This document shows, one piece after another, positions 55,249-64,000 of a DNA stretch of 64,000 nt. Each line of letters opens with the position of its first letter. Within the stretch, counting starts at the first letter, position 1. The notes under the pieces were generated by a model. The model made no database searches. It was not told the origin of the DNA and was given only the letters and a program-made list of their open reading frames with translations. Source of the stretch: Poindextera sp965277425 (GTDB lineage: Bacteria > Pseudomonadota > Alphaproteobacteria > Caulobacterales > Caulobacteraceae); NCBI GenBank assembly GCA_965277425.1, contig CBDICR010000006.1, forward strand, positions 806,001 to 870,000, given 5' to 3'. A program made the translations under genes and the position numbers.

Positions 55249-56492
55249 GATTGGCTTCTCACGCCGCTTCTCGCTGCGCGAGGCGTTGCTGTGCGTCGAG
55301 CGGTCTGGCCGAGACGGGCCTCGACCGCGGGTTCACGGGTGACGCGCTCGACCGTCGTCGCGATGCTCGTGCGCCGCTCTCCTCCGCCGCCGCTCGCTGG
55401 CGCGTTCGACGCGGCGCGGTCGAAGAGGACGGCGTCGCGGCGCTCCTGGGCGGCCACCGCCGCGACGGTCCGGGTCGCGCGGGCCGGCGGCGGCGGCGCG
55501 TTGCGAACGATGCTGACTGGGCTGGCCTCGACCCTTGCCGCCGGCGCCGCGCGCAGTCGCGGCAATCGAAGGCCGCTCGCAATGGCCGCCGCCGCGCCGA
55601 CGATGCCGATCGCCACGCCGGCGAACACCATCACCAGCACCATGACGCCGAAGGCGACGCCGGGCACATAGGTGTTGGAATCCCGCATCGCCTCGATCTG
55701 CTCCAGCGAGGGCTCCAGCATGGTCAGGGCGACGCCCAGCATCAGGGTGACGGCCAGGGGGACAAAGGCGAAGGCCAGGCTGGCGCGCAGCCAGCCTTCG
55801 AAGACGCCCCGCGTGCTGTCGAACAGCAGCATGGCGATGAAGATCGGCCCCAACGCCAGCAGCATGCCCAGCACGATCTTGGACGCCAGCAGGATGCCGA
55901 GGCTCGAAACCAGCAGGACCACGGCCGATCCCAGCAGCAGCAGCGAATCGAATCCCGACTTGCTGAGCAGGCCCGCCAGAGCGCCGCCGCCGGCCGCGCC
56001 AGCGGCGTTCAGCGCACCGCCGATCACGGGCGCTGTCGCCCCCGCCGGCGCCGCGGGCGAGAAGGAGGTCAGGTCGATGAAGGCGCGTTGCAGCCCATCG
56101 AAGACATCGCCGCCATAGGCCGAACCGCTTGCGCCAAACCCGTGCAGAATGACGTCGGCGATCTGCTGCGGGCCGTAGAACAGGAAATGGTAGACGAGCG
56201 TCTGGTAGGCGCCCCATTGCGTGGCCAGGGCGATCACCGCGCCCAGCTTGACGGCGGTCAGCGCGAAATCGCTGATGTTCAGCTGCGAGCGCCCGAGCAG
56301 CAGCTGATAGCCGATCAGGGCCACGTACAGGGTCATCAGTATGGTCAGCACGCTGGCGAAGGCGCCGGATGGCTGGAACAGCGAACTATAGCCGCTGTGC
56401 ACCAGTTCCTGCACGTTGCAGTCGACGGTGCCCAGCAGGCTGCGGACCAGCGGATCGTCGGGGCCGGGCGCGGGACACAGACCCGCCATCAC
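55245..56492 (-). CDS. virB6: T4SS polytopic channel protein VirB6 (TrbL)
   Basis: Inner-membrane channel component, 415 residues, with at least five hydrophobic helices (for example ILMTLYVALIGYQLLLG, DFALTAVKLGAVIALATQW, LVSSLGILLASKIVLGML, GVMVLVMVFAGVAIGIVGAA). A variable, arginine- and alanine-rich cytoplasmic tail fills the last 110 residues. Overlaps virB4 and virB8 by 4 bases each. Confidence 0.9.
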   Translation of the reverse strand: MMAGLCPAPGPDDPLVRSLLGTVDCNVQELVHSGYSSLFQPSGAFASVLTILMTLYVALIGYQLLLGRSQLNISDFALTAVKLGAVIALATQWGAYQTLVYHFLFYGPQQIADVILHGFGASGSAYGGDVFDGLQRAFIDLTSFSPAAPAGATAPVIGGALNAAGAAGGGALAGLLSKSGFDSLLLLGSAVVLLVSSLGILLASKIVLGMLLALGPIFIAMLLFDSTRGVFEGWLRASLAFAFVPLAVTLMLGVALTMLEPSLEQIEAMRDSNTYVPGVAFGVMVLVMVFAGVAIGIVGAAAAIASGLRLPRLRAAPAARVEASPVSIVRNAPPPPARATRTVAAVAAQERRDAVLFDRAASNAPASGGGGERRTSIATTVERVTREPAVEARLGQTARRTATPRAARSGVRSQS

Positions 56493-58876
56493 CGTTGACT
56501 CAAAAGATGCGGCAGCCAGTCCGCTGGCGCATCGCCATAGCGCTCGCGAAGCTCGTCGAGCGCGCGCACCGAGGATTCCCGGCCCGACAGCACCTTCAAG
56601 AGGTCCGGCATGCCGGACAGGTTCAGCCGCGCCACCACGCTGTCGGCGCCATGCTTGATCAGGAAGCAGTGGGTGGAATCCGGCAGGGTGCGCACAAGGT
56701 CGAACTCATGGCTGGTCAGGCCGAAGCCGCCGCAATAGTCGGCTTCCTGGGCCTGCGGGTTGACCATGAAGATCTGCGTCGCGGCCTGCTCGATGATCGC
56801 CGAGGAGATGCGGCTGCCCAGGGCGTCCTGCGCGCTCTGGGTGCAGAAGCCGACGATGCCGTTGCGTTTGCGGATGGTCTTTTCCCAGTCCTTGATCCGC
56901 TGCACGAAGATGTCGTCGTCCAGCGCCTTCCAGCCTTCGTCGATGACGATGATCGAGGGGGTGCCGTCCAGGCGCTGCTCGACGCGGTGGAAAAGATACA
57001 TCATGGCCGGCGTCCGCGCCGCCGGATCGTCCAGGATCTGGGTCAGGTCGAAGCCGATGGTGCGCTCGTCGAGCGTCAGGCCGTCCACCTCGTTGTCGAA
57101 CAGCCAGGCATAGTCGCCGGCGCCGTGCCATGGGGCCAGGCGCGCCGCCAGGTCGGTGCTCGACGGGCGCCGGCCGCCGCGAAAGAGTTCGGCGAAATGC
57201 CGAAGGCGCCGATAGTGCGGCGGCTGGGCGAAGTTAGCGTCGACAGCCTCGGCGATGGCGCTGACGTCCTCGACGTCCAGCGCGCCGCCGGCGGCGGTGA
57301 TCAGCTTGGCGGTCCAGTCGGCGAGGAAGCGGCGGTTGCCAGGCTCGTCCGGCAGCAGCAGCGGGTTCAGGCCCGTCGGCGCCCCCGGCCGCAGCACGTC
57401 GTAGCGCCCGCCAATGGCGCGCAGGAAGATCTCGGCGCCGCGATCCTTGTCGAAATAGACCGTGCGCGGCGCCAGCTTCTGCGCCTGGGCCAGCAGGAAG
57501 CCCAGCACCACCGTCTTTCCGGACCCGGACGGTCCGATGACGGTGAAGTTGCCCAGATCGCCCCGGTGAAAGTTGAAATAGTAGGGGCCGGCCGAGGTGG
57601 TCTCCAGCACGGTTATGGCCGGTCCCCAATGATTGTCCTCAGGGCTGCCGACCGGAAAGTTGTGATAGCTCGCCAGGCTGGCGAAATTGCCGCTGGAGAT
57701 CAGGGCGCGGCGGCCGATATCCTTGAAATTGCCGGGAAACTGCGCCCAGAAGGCCGGCTCCAGGTTGACGTCCTCACGCACGGCGATGACGCCGAGTTCC
57801 GTGAAGGCCGACTGCACGTCGGCCGCCGCCTCGTTCAGCAGGGGTTGGGACGCGGCCTTGACCATCACCGTCAGGTGGTGTTCGCCGAAGGCGGCGCGGC
57901 CGGCGGCGACCTCGTCCTTGGCGGCGTGCAGGTCGCGCTGGAGGCTCACCGCCTCGTCGTCCGCCGCCCGCATGCGGCGCAGGGCCAGATTCATCCGGTC
58001 GAGCGTGGCCTGACGGTCGACGAAGCCGAAACTCTCGGTCAGCACCATCTCGAACGGCAGGCGCAGAAGGTCGTCCAGCATGCCGGGCGTGGTCTGGCTC
58101 GGATAGTCCTTGGCCGAAATCATGGCGGCGAAGCTCGGCGCCAGACGCCCAGCCGGCCCGAGCTCCAGCGTGTCGCCTCCGAAGCTGATCCGCCGATAGG
58201 GCAGGTAGAGGCCCAGATCGGCCTGGGGCAGCCGCACCGGCCGCACCTCGCCATTATAGAGCAGCGAGATGAATTCGAGCGGCTCCGAACAGAGCCCCTG
58301 CGGGCCGTCATAGACGCTCAGCAGCCGCGCCCCGTACGGCGCGAGCGCCGATAAAAGCCCGTCCCGGGCATTGCTCAACGCCCCGACATCGCGCGCGAAG
58401 CTGGCCGCGGATTCCTGGCGGTCGCTGGCGCCCAACAGCGTGTCGAACGCGGCTTGAAACAGGCCCACCCTGCCCTGCATGGGCCGGCGCACCACGGTCA
58501 GGAACAGCTCGTTGACATAGAGCTTGCGGGCGCCAAGCCGGACACGCCAGGCCGCATCCAGCGTGCGGCTGAAGTCGTCGTTGAATTCGCCGGTCATGTC
58601 CGGCGAAACCTCGCGCCGCACCACGTGGTGGTAGAGGGCGAAACGGGAATTGGCGACGCCGCGCAACATCGTCTCGCGCACCGACTTGCGGTAGTTCAGC
58701 TCGGTGGTGTCTGCGGTCTCGAACGGGTATCCCGCCAGATGAATGATCTGCAGCAGACGCCCGTCGCGGGTTTCAATCGTCGCATCGTCGACGTGGCGGG
58801 CATAGGGAAGCCGGCTGCCGGCGGCCTGCTCGCGTCGTTCGTCGGGTCGTGGCGCGCGGGTCAGAAGCGTCGGCAT
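56489..58876 (-). CDS. virB4: T4SS ATPase VirB4 (TrbE/CagE family)
   Basis: Largest T4SS ATPase, 795 residues, driving pilus assembly and substrate transfer. The N-terminal half has the TrbE/CagE domain (DDATIETRDGRLLQIIHLAG, RFALYHHVVRRE). The P-loop is TVIGPSGSGKTVVLGFLLAQ (near residue 450), Walker B is PSIIVIDEGWKAL, and the arginine-finger region VGFCTQSAQDALGS follows. Encoded 2 bases after virB3. Confidence 0.95.
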   Translation of the reverse strand: MPTLLTRAPRPDERREQAAGSRLPYARHVDDATIETRDGRLLQIIHLAGYPFETADTTELNYRKSVRETMLRGVANSRFALYHHVVRREVSPDMTGEFNDDFSRTLDAAWRVRLGARKLYVNELFLTVVRRPMQGRVGLFQAAFDTLLGASDRQESAASFARDVGALSNARDGLLSALAPYGARLLSVYDGPQGLCSEPLEFISLLYNGEVRPVRLPQADLGLYLPYRRISFGGDTLELGPAGRLAPSFAAMISAKDYPSQTTPGMLDDLLRLPFEMVLTESFGFVDRQATLDRMNLALRRMRAADDEAVSLQRDLHAAKDEVAAGRAAFGEHHLTVMVKAASQPLLNEAAADVQSAFTELGVIAVREDVNLEPAFWAQFPGNFKDIGRRALISSGNFASLASYHNFPVGSPEDNHWGPAITVLETTSAGPYYFNFHRGDLGNFTVIGPSGSGKTVVLGFLLAQAQKLAPRTVYFDKDRGAEIFLRAIGGRYDVLRPGAPTGLNPLLLPDEPGNRRFLADWTAKLITAAGGALDVEDVSAIAEAVDANFAQPPHYRRLRHFAELFRGGRRPSSTDLAARLAPWHGAGDYAWLFDNEVDGLTLDERTIGFDLTQILDDPAARTPAMMYLFHRVEQRLDGTPSIIVIDEGWKALDDDIFVQRIKDWEKTIRKRNGIVGFCTQSAQDALGSRISSAIIEQAATQIFMVNPQAQEADYCGGFGLTSHEFDLVRTLPDSTHCFLIKHGADSVVARLNLSGMPDLLKVLSGRESSVRALDELRERYGDAPADWLPHLLSQR

Positions 58877-58878
58877 GG

Positions 58879-59163
58879 TCAGGCCGAATAGGAGTTGCAG
58901 CGCCAGAACTTGGCGTTACGAACGCGCGGGCAGCGGCTGACCCGGATCACCCACAGATCGAAGAACCGCGGCTCCTTCAAACAGCCGAGATAGCCCAAGA
59001 GGTGGATCACCAGCGCGATCGGCAAGGCCCAGAACGAATGGGTGATCAGGAACAGCTCGACCACAATGACCGCATTCAGCACGAAATAGCTGTAGGTCAC
59101 GCCAGCGAACATCTGCGGCCGGGTCAGGGCGCCGAAGACGATGTCCCGTTCGAGCTGGGCCAT
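58879..59163 (-). CDS. virB3: T4SS inner-membrane protein VirB3
   Basis: A 94-residue protein with the VirB3 layout: VFGALTRPQMFAGVTYSYFV, then two close membrane helices (about 24-60) and the tail EPRFFDLWVIRVSRCP. It lies between virB2 and virB4, its usual place. Confidence 0.9.
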   Translation of the reverse strand: MAQLERDIVFGALTRPQMFAGVTYSYFVLNAVIVVELFLITHSFWALPIALVIHLLGYLGCLKEPRFFDLWVIRVSRCPRVRNAKFWRCNSYSA

Positions 59164-59169
59164 TTCACA

Positions 59170-59511
59170 TCAGCTCCCGGCGGCCACGGAGCGAATGCCG
59201 GCGACAATGGCCGCGGCGCCGAAGATGATGAAGCAGCCGAGGATCACCGTGGCGCCGCGCCGCCAGTCGATCCGGCCGGTCAGCATCATCAGGCCCGTCG
59301 CGCCGACCGCGATCACTGCCAGCGCCGTGGCGACGTTACCCAGGAGCGTGCCTTGCAACCAGGTGACGGCGTTGAGAACGACGCTGGAGCCGGCCGGATC
59401 GAGCGCCACCGACTGGGCATGGGCGGGGAGGGCCTGCAGGATCGAGCCCCCGACACCGAGACGGGCGCCGATCCGGGCCGCATTCGAAGCTTTGACGTGC
59501 GGCGTTCTCAC
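59170..59511 (-). CDS. virB2: T4SS pilin VirB2 (TrbC)
   Basis: Pilin precursor of 113 residues with a long leader ending near ALPAHAQS, then two membrane helices (about 58-75 and 85-106: GNVATALAVIAVGATGLMML and GATVILGCFIIFGAAAIVA) separated by a basic loop (GRIDWRRG). This is the classic TrbC/VirB2 form. Its ATG overlaps the virB1 stop. Confidence 0.9.
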   Translation of the reverse strand: MRTPHVKASNAARIGARLGVGGSILQALPAHAQSVALDPAGSSVVLNAVTWLQGTLLGNVATALAVIAVGATGLMMLTGRIDWRRGATVILGCFIIFGAAAIVAGIRSVAAGS

Positions 59512-60203
59512 TTAGCGGCTCCCTTTACGCTGAGACTTTCGGCCTGCTGGCTAAGACGATCCATGATCGCCGCCACATAGGCTCGGGTTTCACGATAGGG
59601 CGGAACGCCGCCGTAGCGATCAACCGCCCTTGGTCCGGCGTTATACGCCGCGAGCGTGCGTACGAGATCGCCATCGTAGTGATTCATCAAAATCCGAAGA
59701 TAGGCGGCGCCCCCCTGGTAGTTCTGGCGCGTATCGCGTGGATCGACGCCAAGGCCCCGCGCCGTGCCGGGCATGAGCTGCATCTCGCCTATGGCGCCCG
59801 CGCTGGAGACGACGCCGGCCGTCATTCGGGATTCCCGCCACGCCACCGCCGCCACCAGCGCCGGACTGAGTTGGGCCGACGAGGCCGCATCGCCGATCAC
59901 TTTGCGATCCGAAACCTGTGAAGCCCTGCCGCGCGCCCGCGACACCGCCGGCGCCTTGACGATCGGCGTCGCGCCTTGCGCGGTAAACACCGTGGGGCCG
60001 TCATAGACGGTCACCCCGCCGTCATCACCGATCTCCATCACCTGCGCGCGCCCCGGCTCCGGATAAAGAGCGCCTGCTGCGCAAACGACGGCGAAGACCA
60101 GCGTCGCCTGGCGGCTAGCGTTCAATTGAAACGAAAACCGCAACGGCCCCCCGGTGATCCAAACACCGAAGAGCCGCCGGACCTTAAGAAGGATATCTGA
60201 CAT
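59508..60203 (-). CDS. virB1: T4SS lytic transglycosylase VirB1
   Basis: Periplasmic peptidoglycan lyase that opens the wall for T4SS assembly. The 231 residues have an N-terminal hydrophobic region and an SLT domain from about residue 105: LVAAVAWRESRMTAGVVSSA with the catalytic Glu, GAIGEMQLMPGTARGLGV, QGGAAYLRILM and AAYNAGPRAVDRYGG. First gene of the virB run and only 48 bases downstream of ferritin 3 on the same strand, which suggests read-through from that promoter. Confidence 0.92.
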   Translation of the reverse strand: MSDILLKVRRLFGVWITGGPLRFSFQLNASRQATLVFAVVCAAGALYPEPGRAQVMEIGDDGGVTVYDGPTVFTAQGATPIVKAPAVSRARGRASQVSDRKVIGDAASSAQLSPALVAAVAWRESRMTAGVVSSAGAIGEMQLMPGTARGLGVDPRDTRQNYQGGAAYLRILMNHYDGDLVRTLAAYNAGPRAVDRYGGVPPYRETRAYVAAIMDRLSQQAESLSVKGAAK

Positions 60204-60251
60204 TCAGGCCCATAATGTCCGTACGCGGGAACTGTGATCAAGCTGCAATTA

Positions 60252-61241
<990 letters not shown>

Positions 61242-61361
61242 TGTCTACGGTCCCTCTAAACGACGGCACGGCGTGTTTTCGGCCATGTCGTCAGCGCCGC
61301 CCGTGCTTGAGAGCGGGCCACCCCAAAGGCAGACCGATCTATCCTCGCCGAACAGGTCGAT

Positions 61362-61386
61362 AACCGGCAACAAAAGGATCAGTTCC
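61362..61386 (-). promoter_or_regulatory. Putative EcfG/SigT-like promoter of ferritin 3-virB
   Basis: On the minus strand, GGAAC (61386-61382), 16 bases, then GGTT (61365-61362), one mismatch from GGAAC-N16-CGTT. The block GGAACTGATC is identical to the ferritin 2 promoter. It lies about 120 bases upstream of the ferritin 3 ATG. Confidence 0.55.
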
Positions 61387-61410
61387 AAGACTGTACCCCA
61401 TATATCTTCG

Positions 61411-61422
61411 TAACATTTGTTA
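61411..61422. promoter_or_regulatory. Inverted-repeat box TAACA-N2-TGTTA (copy c, ferritin 3/Nramp)
   Basis: TAACATTTGTTA starts 25 bases upstream of the ferritin 3 GGAAC element, almost the same spacing as copy a at ferritin 2. It lies between two divergent genes and could serve both. Confidence 0.55.
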
Positions 61423-61434
61423 GTTACTTACCTA

Positions 61435-61446
61435 TAACAAATGTTA
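61435..61446. promoter_or_regulatory. Inverted-repeat box TAACA-N2-TGTTA (copy d, ferritin 3/Nramp)
   Basis: TAACAAATGTTA, identical to copy a, 24 bases from copy c and 96 bases before the Nramp start. It is part of an AT-rich island. Confidence 0.55.
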
Positions 61447-61541
61447 GTCACAATTATTATGCAGATTTCTGAGCGATTCAAGCAACCCAAACCGCTTCTG
61501 CTGGTTATGGATTTTAGCTGAATTCCATCGACGAGGCTTCG

Positions 61542-62891
61542 ATGTCCCCGCCCCCGGCCGAGCAAGGCGTGATTTCCGACCCCGCCCTGATCGGCGCCGG
61601 GTTCGCGCCCAGCCTGCCCGAAGCCTTTCGGTCGATCGCGATCCCGACCGGCGGCAAGTATTGGCGCAAGCTCGCCGCGTTCGCCGGTCCAGGCTATCTG
61701 GTCGCGGTCGGCTATATGGATCCGGGAAACTGGGCGACCGACATCGCGGGCGGATCCCAGTTCGGCTATTCGCTGCTCTCGGTCGTTCTGCTTTCCAGCT
61801 TCGTGGCCATGTTCCTGCAATGGCTGTCCCTGCGCCTGGGAATCGCCTCGGGGCGCGACCTCGCCCAGCTCTGCCGCGAACGGTTCGGCAAGCGGGTTTC
61901 GGTCTTCCTCTGGATCACCTGCGAAGTCGCGATCGCCGCCTGCGATCTGGCCGAGGTGATCGGCACCGCGATCGCGCTCAAGCTGCTGTTTCACCTGCCG
62001 CTGCTGGTCGGGGTGGCGATCACGATCGCGGACACCCTGGTGATCATGGGCCTGCAGAAACGCGGCTTTCGCTACATCGAGGCCTTGGTGATCACCCTGA
62101 TCGGCGTGATCGGCGCCTGTTTCGCCGCGGAGCTGTTCTTCTGCAAGCCGGACCTGGGCGGGGTCGTCACCGGCTTCGTTCCTACCGCGAGCCTGCTGAA
62201 AAATCCGGCGATGCTCTATATTTCGCTTGGGATATTCGGGGCCACCGTGATGCCGCACAATCTTTACCTGCACAGCGCCATCGCCCAGACGCGCTGTTTC
62301 GACCGCAGCCCCAAAGGGCGTCGCGAGGCGATCCACTTCTCGACCATCGATTGCTTCGCCGCCCTGGGCTTGGCGCTCTTCGTCAACGCGGCGATTCTCA
62401 TCCTCGCCACCGCCGCCTTCCACATCGGCCATCCCGAGGTCGCCCAGATCGAAGACGCCTATAAGCTGCTGTCGCCGGTCGTCGGGACGACCGTGGCCAG
62501 CGTGCTGTTCGCCTGCGCCCTGCTCGCCTCCGGCCAGAACTCCACCTTGACCGGCACGATGGCCGGGCAGATCGTCATGGAAGGGTTCTTGAACTTTCGC
62601 ATGAACCCTGCCGCCCGCCGCCTCCTGACGCGCGGGCTCGCCGTCGTGCCGACCTTCCTGGTCATCGCGATCATGGGCGAAGCCAGCGCCAACAAGCTGC
62701 TCATCCTCAGCCAGGTGATCTTGAGCCTGCAGCTGGGATTCGCCGTCATTCCGCTGGTGATGTTCACCGGCGATCGGAAGATCATGGGCGCGTTCGCCAA
62801 TTCGCGGGCGGTGACCGCCGTTGCCTATGGCGTCGGCGCCGCCATCGTCGCCGTCAACGGCTGGCTGATCGTCCAGACCTTCGCGGCCTGA
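61542..62891 (+). CDS. Nramp-family divalent metal (Mn/Fe) transporter
   Basis: Proton-coupled importer of Mn(II)/Fe(II), 449 residues with about 11 helices. The metal-site motifs are intact: GYMDPGNWATDIAGGSQFG in helix 1 and TVMPHNLYLHSA in helix 6; ALLASGQNSTLTGTMAGQIV is the transport signature. Divergent from ferritin 3 across a 300-base region containing the paired inverted-repeat boxes, so metal uptake and the ferritin-like genes may be co-regulated. An ACGAGG site precedes the ATG. Confidence 0.93.
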   Translation: MSPPPAEQGVISDPALIGAGFAPSLPEAFRSIAIPTGGKYWRKLAAFAGPGYLVAVGYMDPGNWATDIAGGSQFGYSLLSVVLLSSFVAMFLQWLSLRLGIASGRDLAQLCRERFGKRVSVFLWITCEVAIAACDLAEVIGTAIALKLLFHLPLLVGVAITIADTLVIMGLQKRGFRYIEALVITLIGVIGACFAAELFFCKPDLGGVVTGFVPTASLLKNPAMLYISLGIFGATVMPHNLYLHSAIAQTRCFDRSPKGRREAIHFSTIDCFAALGLALFVNAAILILATAAFHIGHPEVAQIEDAYKLLSPVVGTTVASVLFACALLASGQNSTLTGTMAGQIVMEGFLNFRMNPAARRLLTRGLAVVPTFLVIAIMGEASANKLLILSQVILSLQLGFAVIPLVMFTGDRKIMGAFANSRAVTAVAYGVGAAIVAVNGWLIVQTFAA

Positions 62892-62912
62892 CTCCTCGCC
62901 AAACCCGCGCGC

Positions 62913-63167
62913 TCAGCGGGCCGGCTGCCTCGCCATTCCGGCGACCCAATGACGCGCATCGTCCAGGCTGGGGAAGGGCTCGGGCTTGAGCGACGCCAGC
63001 GACCCGAAGCCCGCCTCCAGAAACCAGAATCCGTGCAAGGGCGCCTGTTCGGCCCCGTCCAATCGCACCAGCACGCCGGCCAGTCGGCCGCCGACCATGA
63101 TCAGGCGCCCCTCCTCGTCGTCGCTGGCGGTGTCGATGCGAATGGGCTCGAACTTGATGGCCGACAT
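62913..63167 (-). CDS. Hypothetical protein
   Basis: An 84-residue, mostly beta-type protein: MSAIKFEPIRIDTASDDEEG, then RLIMVGGRLAGVLVRLDG and a short C-terminal helix (SLDDARHWVAGMA). The composition and codon use look real and the start is clean. No family recognised. Convergent with the Nramp gene (21-base gap). Confidence 0.55.
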   Translation of the reverse strand: MSAIKFEPIRIDTASDDEEGRLIMVGGRLAGVLVRLDGAEQAPLHGFWFLEAGFGSLASLKPEPFPSLDDARHWVAGMARQPAR

Positions 63168-63422
63168 GACCTGCCTATGCGTCCCAACGAGGATCGGCGA
63201 AGGTGTCGCGCGATCTCTTCATCGTGGTTGCGGCCGGCCCGGCGGAGAAACCCGACAGGCCATCTTCAAGCCCGCCTCCCAGTCCCAAGGACCTAGGCGT
63301 TCCGGCAAGAATTTTCCAGCCCGAACCCGTGAGTATTTATATAACAATAGTTACAGCTTACGATTTTGCGACGGCAGATCGCACCGACATCTTAGGCTTA
63401 TTCGCCATTCTGTATAAAAATG
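63168..63422. other. Intergenic region between hypothetical gene and Crp/Fnr gene
   Basis: About 255 bases with no supported coding region. The half nearer the regulator gene is AT-rich. TAACAATAGTTA at 63342-63353 is a weaker relative of the TAACA-N2-TGTTA boxes, 175 bases upstream of the hypothetical gene; no GGAAC/GTT pair with matching spacing was found behind it. Confidence 0.4.
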
Positions 63423-64000
63423 TCAGTTTATGTCTAGGCTAGACAGGTAAGTCGCGTCGAAGTCCGCCAGAGCCTGCAGGCGGCCAAGATCGTGAATCTG
63501 CAGAATCCCGTTGTGAAACTCGATCAGCCTTTCAGCGCGTAATTGCTGCAAGACGCGATTGATGTGGACGCTGGTCAAGCCAAGAGCGGAACCCAGATCC
63601 TGTTGCGTCAAGGGCAGTTCAAAGCCGCCATGGGCGAGGATGAGGTCGCAGTCGCTCATGCGATGCGCCAGTTCGCACAGCAGATGGGCGATGCGCTCGT
63701 GGGCGTGTCTTTGACCAAGATTGACGATCCAGGCGCGCATGACGGCCTGGTCGACGAGCATCGACCTGTGCAGTGCAACGGCGATCGCGGGATGGGTCTG
63801 CAGGAGCTCGAGAAAACGGTCGGAGTCGATCCTGACGATCCTGGCGCGGGTGAGGCTGCGAACCCCGTAATCGGCGGCGCCGAGGCGTTCGCCATGACCG
63901 CCGCAGATGTCGCCCGGCACGATCAGGCTGAGAATCTGCCGGCGCCCGTCGCGGAAGTCCTTGTGCCGATAGGCCAAGCCTTCCAGCAAGGGCAGGACAA
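63423..64000 (-). CDS. Crp/Fnr-family transcriptional regulator, N-terminus outside the window
   Basis: Only the C-terminal about 192 residues are present; the frame stays open to base 64000 and the cyclic-nucleotide-like domain is already under way (LLEGLAYRHKDFRDGRRQIL, IVPGDICGG). The long dimer helix and winged helix-turn-helix follow: LPLTQQDLGSALGLTSVHIN is the DNA-recognition part, then RVLQQLRAERLIEFHNGILQ. There is no Fnr-type cysteine cluster in the visible part. A candidate regulator of the nearby inverted-repeat boxes. Confidence 0.88.
   Translation of the reverse strand, partial: VLPLLEGLAYRHKDFRDGRRQILSLIVPGDICGGHGERLGAADYGVRSLTRARIVRIDSDRFLELLQTHPAIAVALHRSMLVDQAVMRAWIVNLGQRHAHERIAHLLCELAHRMSDCDLILAHGGFELPLTQQDLGSALGLTSVHINRVLQQLRAERLIEFHNGILQIHDLGRLQALADFDATYLSSLDIN

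Noticed and set aside
56369..58354. 661-codon plus-strand frame opposite virB4
   Set aside because: Antisense shadow of virB4; Arg/Gly/His-rich without domain features.
63431..63445. Palindrome TGTCTAGGCTAGACA near the end of the Crp/Fnr gene
   Set aside because: It lies inside the last codons of the gene and is not followed by a convincing T tract at the right distance; not supported as an operator or terminator.

Overview
The window is GC-rich, densely packed chromosomal DNA from an alphaproteobacterium, most likely Caulobacterales (Caulobacter/Phenylobacterium-like). Support for this: a 180-kDa-type NAD-glutamate dehydrogenase, a CC0125/CC1285-type lipoprotein, the alphaproteobacterial run tsaE-amgK-murU-addB-addA-trxA, a Tad/Cpa pilus locus, COQ4, and very frequent ATGA/GTGA stop-start overlaps. 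No phage, CRISPR array, relaxase or integrase was seen. All functional calls come from motif reading and family knowledge; no database search was possible.

Layout. 1-8.1 kb: 5'-truncated NAD-GDH, MAPEG protein, lipoprotein, SDR, an IS110-type transposase remnant, a DUF1801/YdeI protein and an enoyl-CoA hydratase. 8.3-15.1 kb: a reduced Tad (Flp) secretion operon cpaB-cpaC-tadZ/cpaE-cpaF-tadB-tadC with no pilin, prepilin peptidase, cpaD or tadE/F beside it, facing a membrane-bound LytTR regulator. 16-28.5 kb: metabolic and envelope genes (IspZ-like, Tat-exported FAD oxidase, NeuD-type acetyltransferase, cupin plus HSL-type hydrolase, Kdo hydroxylase-like, trypsin-like protease, aldo/keto reductase, a two-DTG aspartic-protease-like protein, DMFase-like protein plus MFS pair). 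28.6-38.1 kb: tRNA-Thr(CGU), hemC-hemD, tsaD-gpsA-yciI-Rieske, creatininase, 1-Cys peroxiredoxin and mmsA; tsaD carries an in-frame palindromic repeat. 38.2-48.8 kb: tsaE-amgK-murU-addB-addA-trxA (tRNA modification, MurNAc recycling, double-strand-break repair), then tetR-coq4.

49-64 kb is the unusual part. A VirB-type type IV secretion operon (virB1-2-3-4-6-8-9-10-11, without virB5, virB7 or virD4) lies directly downstream of one Tat-exported ferritin-like protein and is followed by a second transcription unit made of two more ferritin-like paralogues plus a diverged TatA. Both units appear to start from matching promoters: an identical GGAACTGATC block, 16 bases from the -35 core to a GTT-containing -10 (resembling EcfG/SigT general-stress promoters), with two copies of a TAACA-N2-TGTTA box upstream. 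An Nramp metal transporter is divergent from the first unit, and a Crp/Fnr-type regulator gene closes the window. I propose this as a stress-regulated, metal-linked module coupling Tat export of di-iron ferritin-like proteins to a protein-secreting VirB machine. The joint function is inference.
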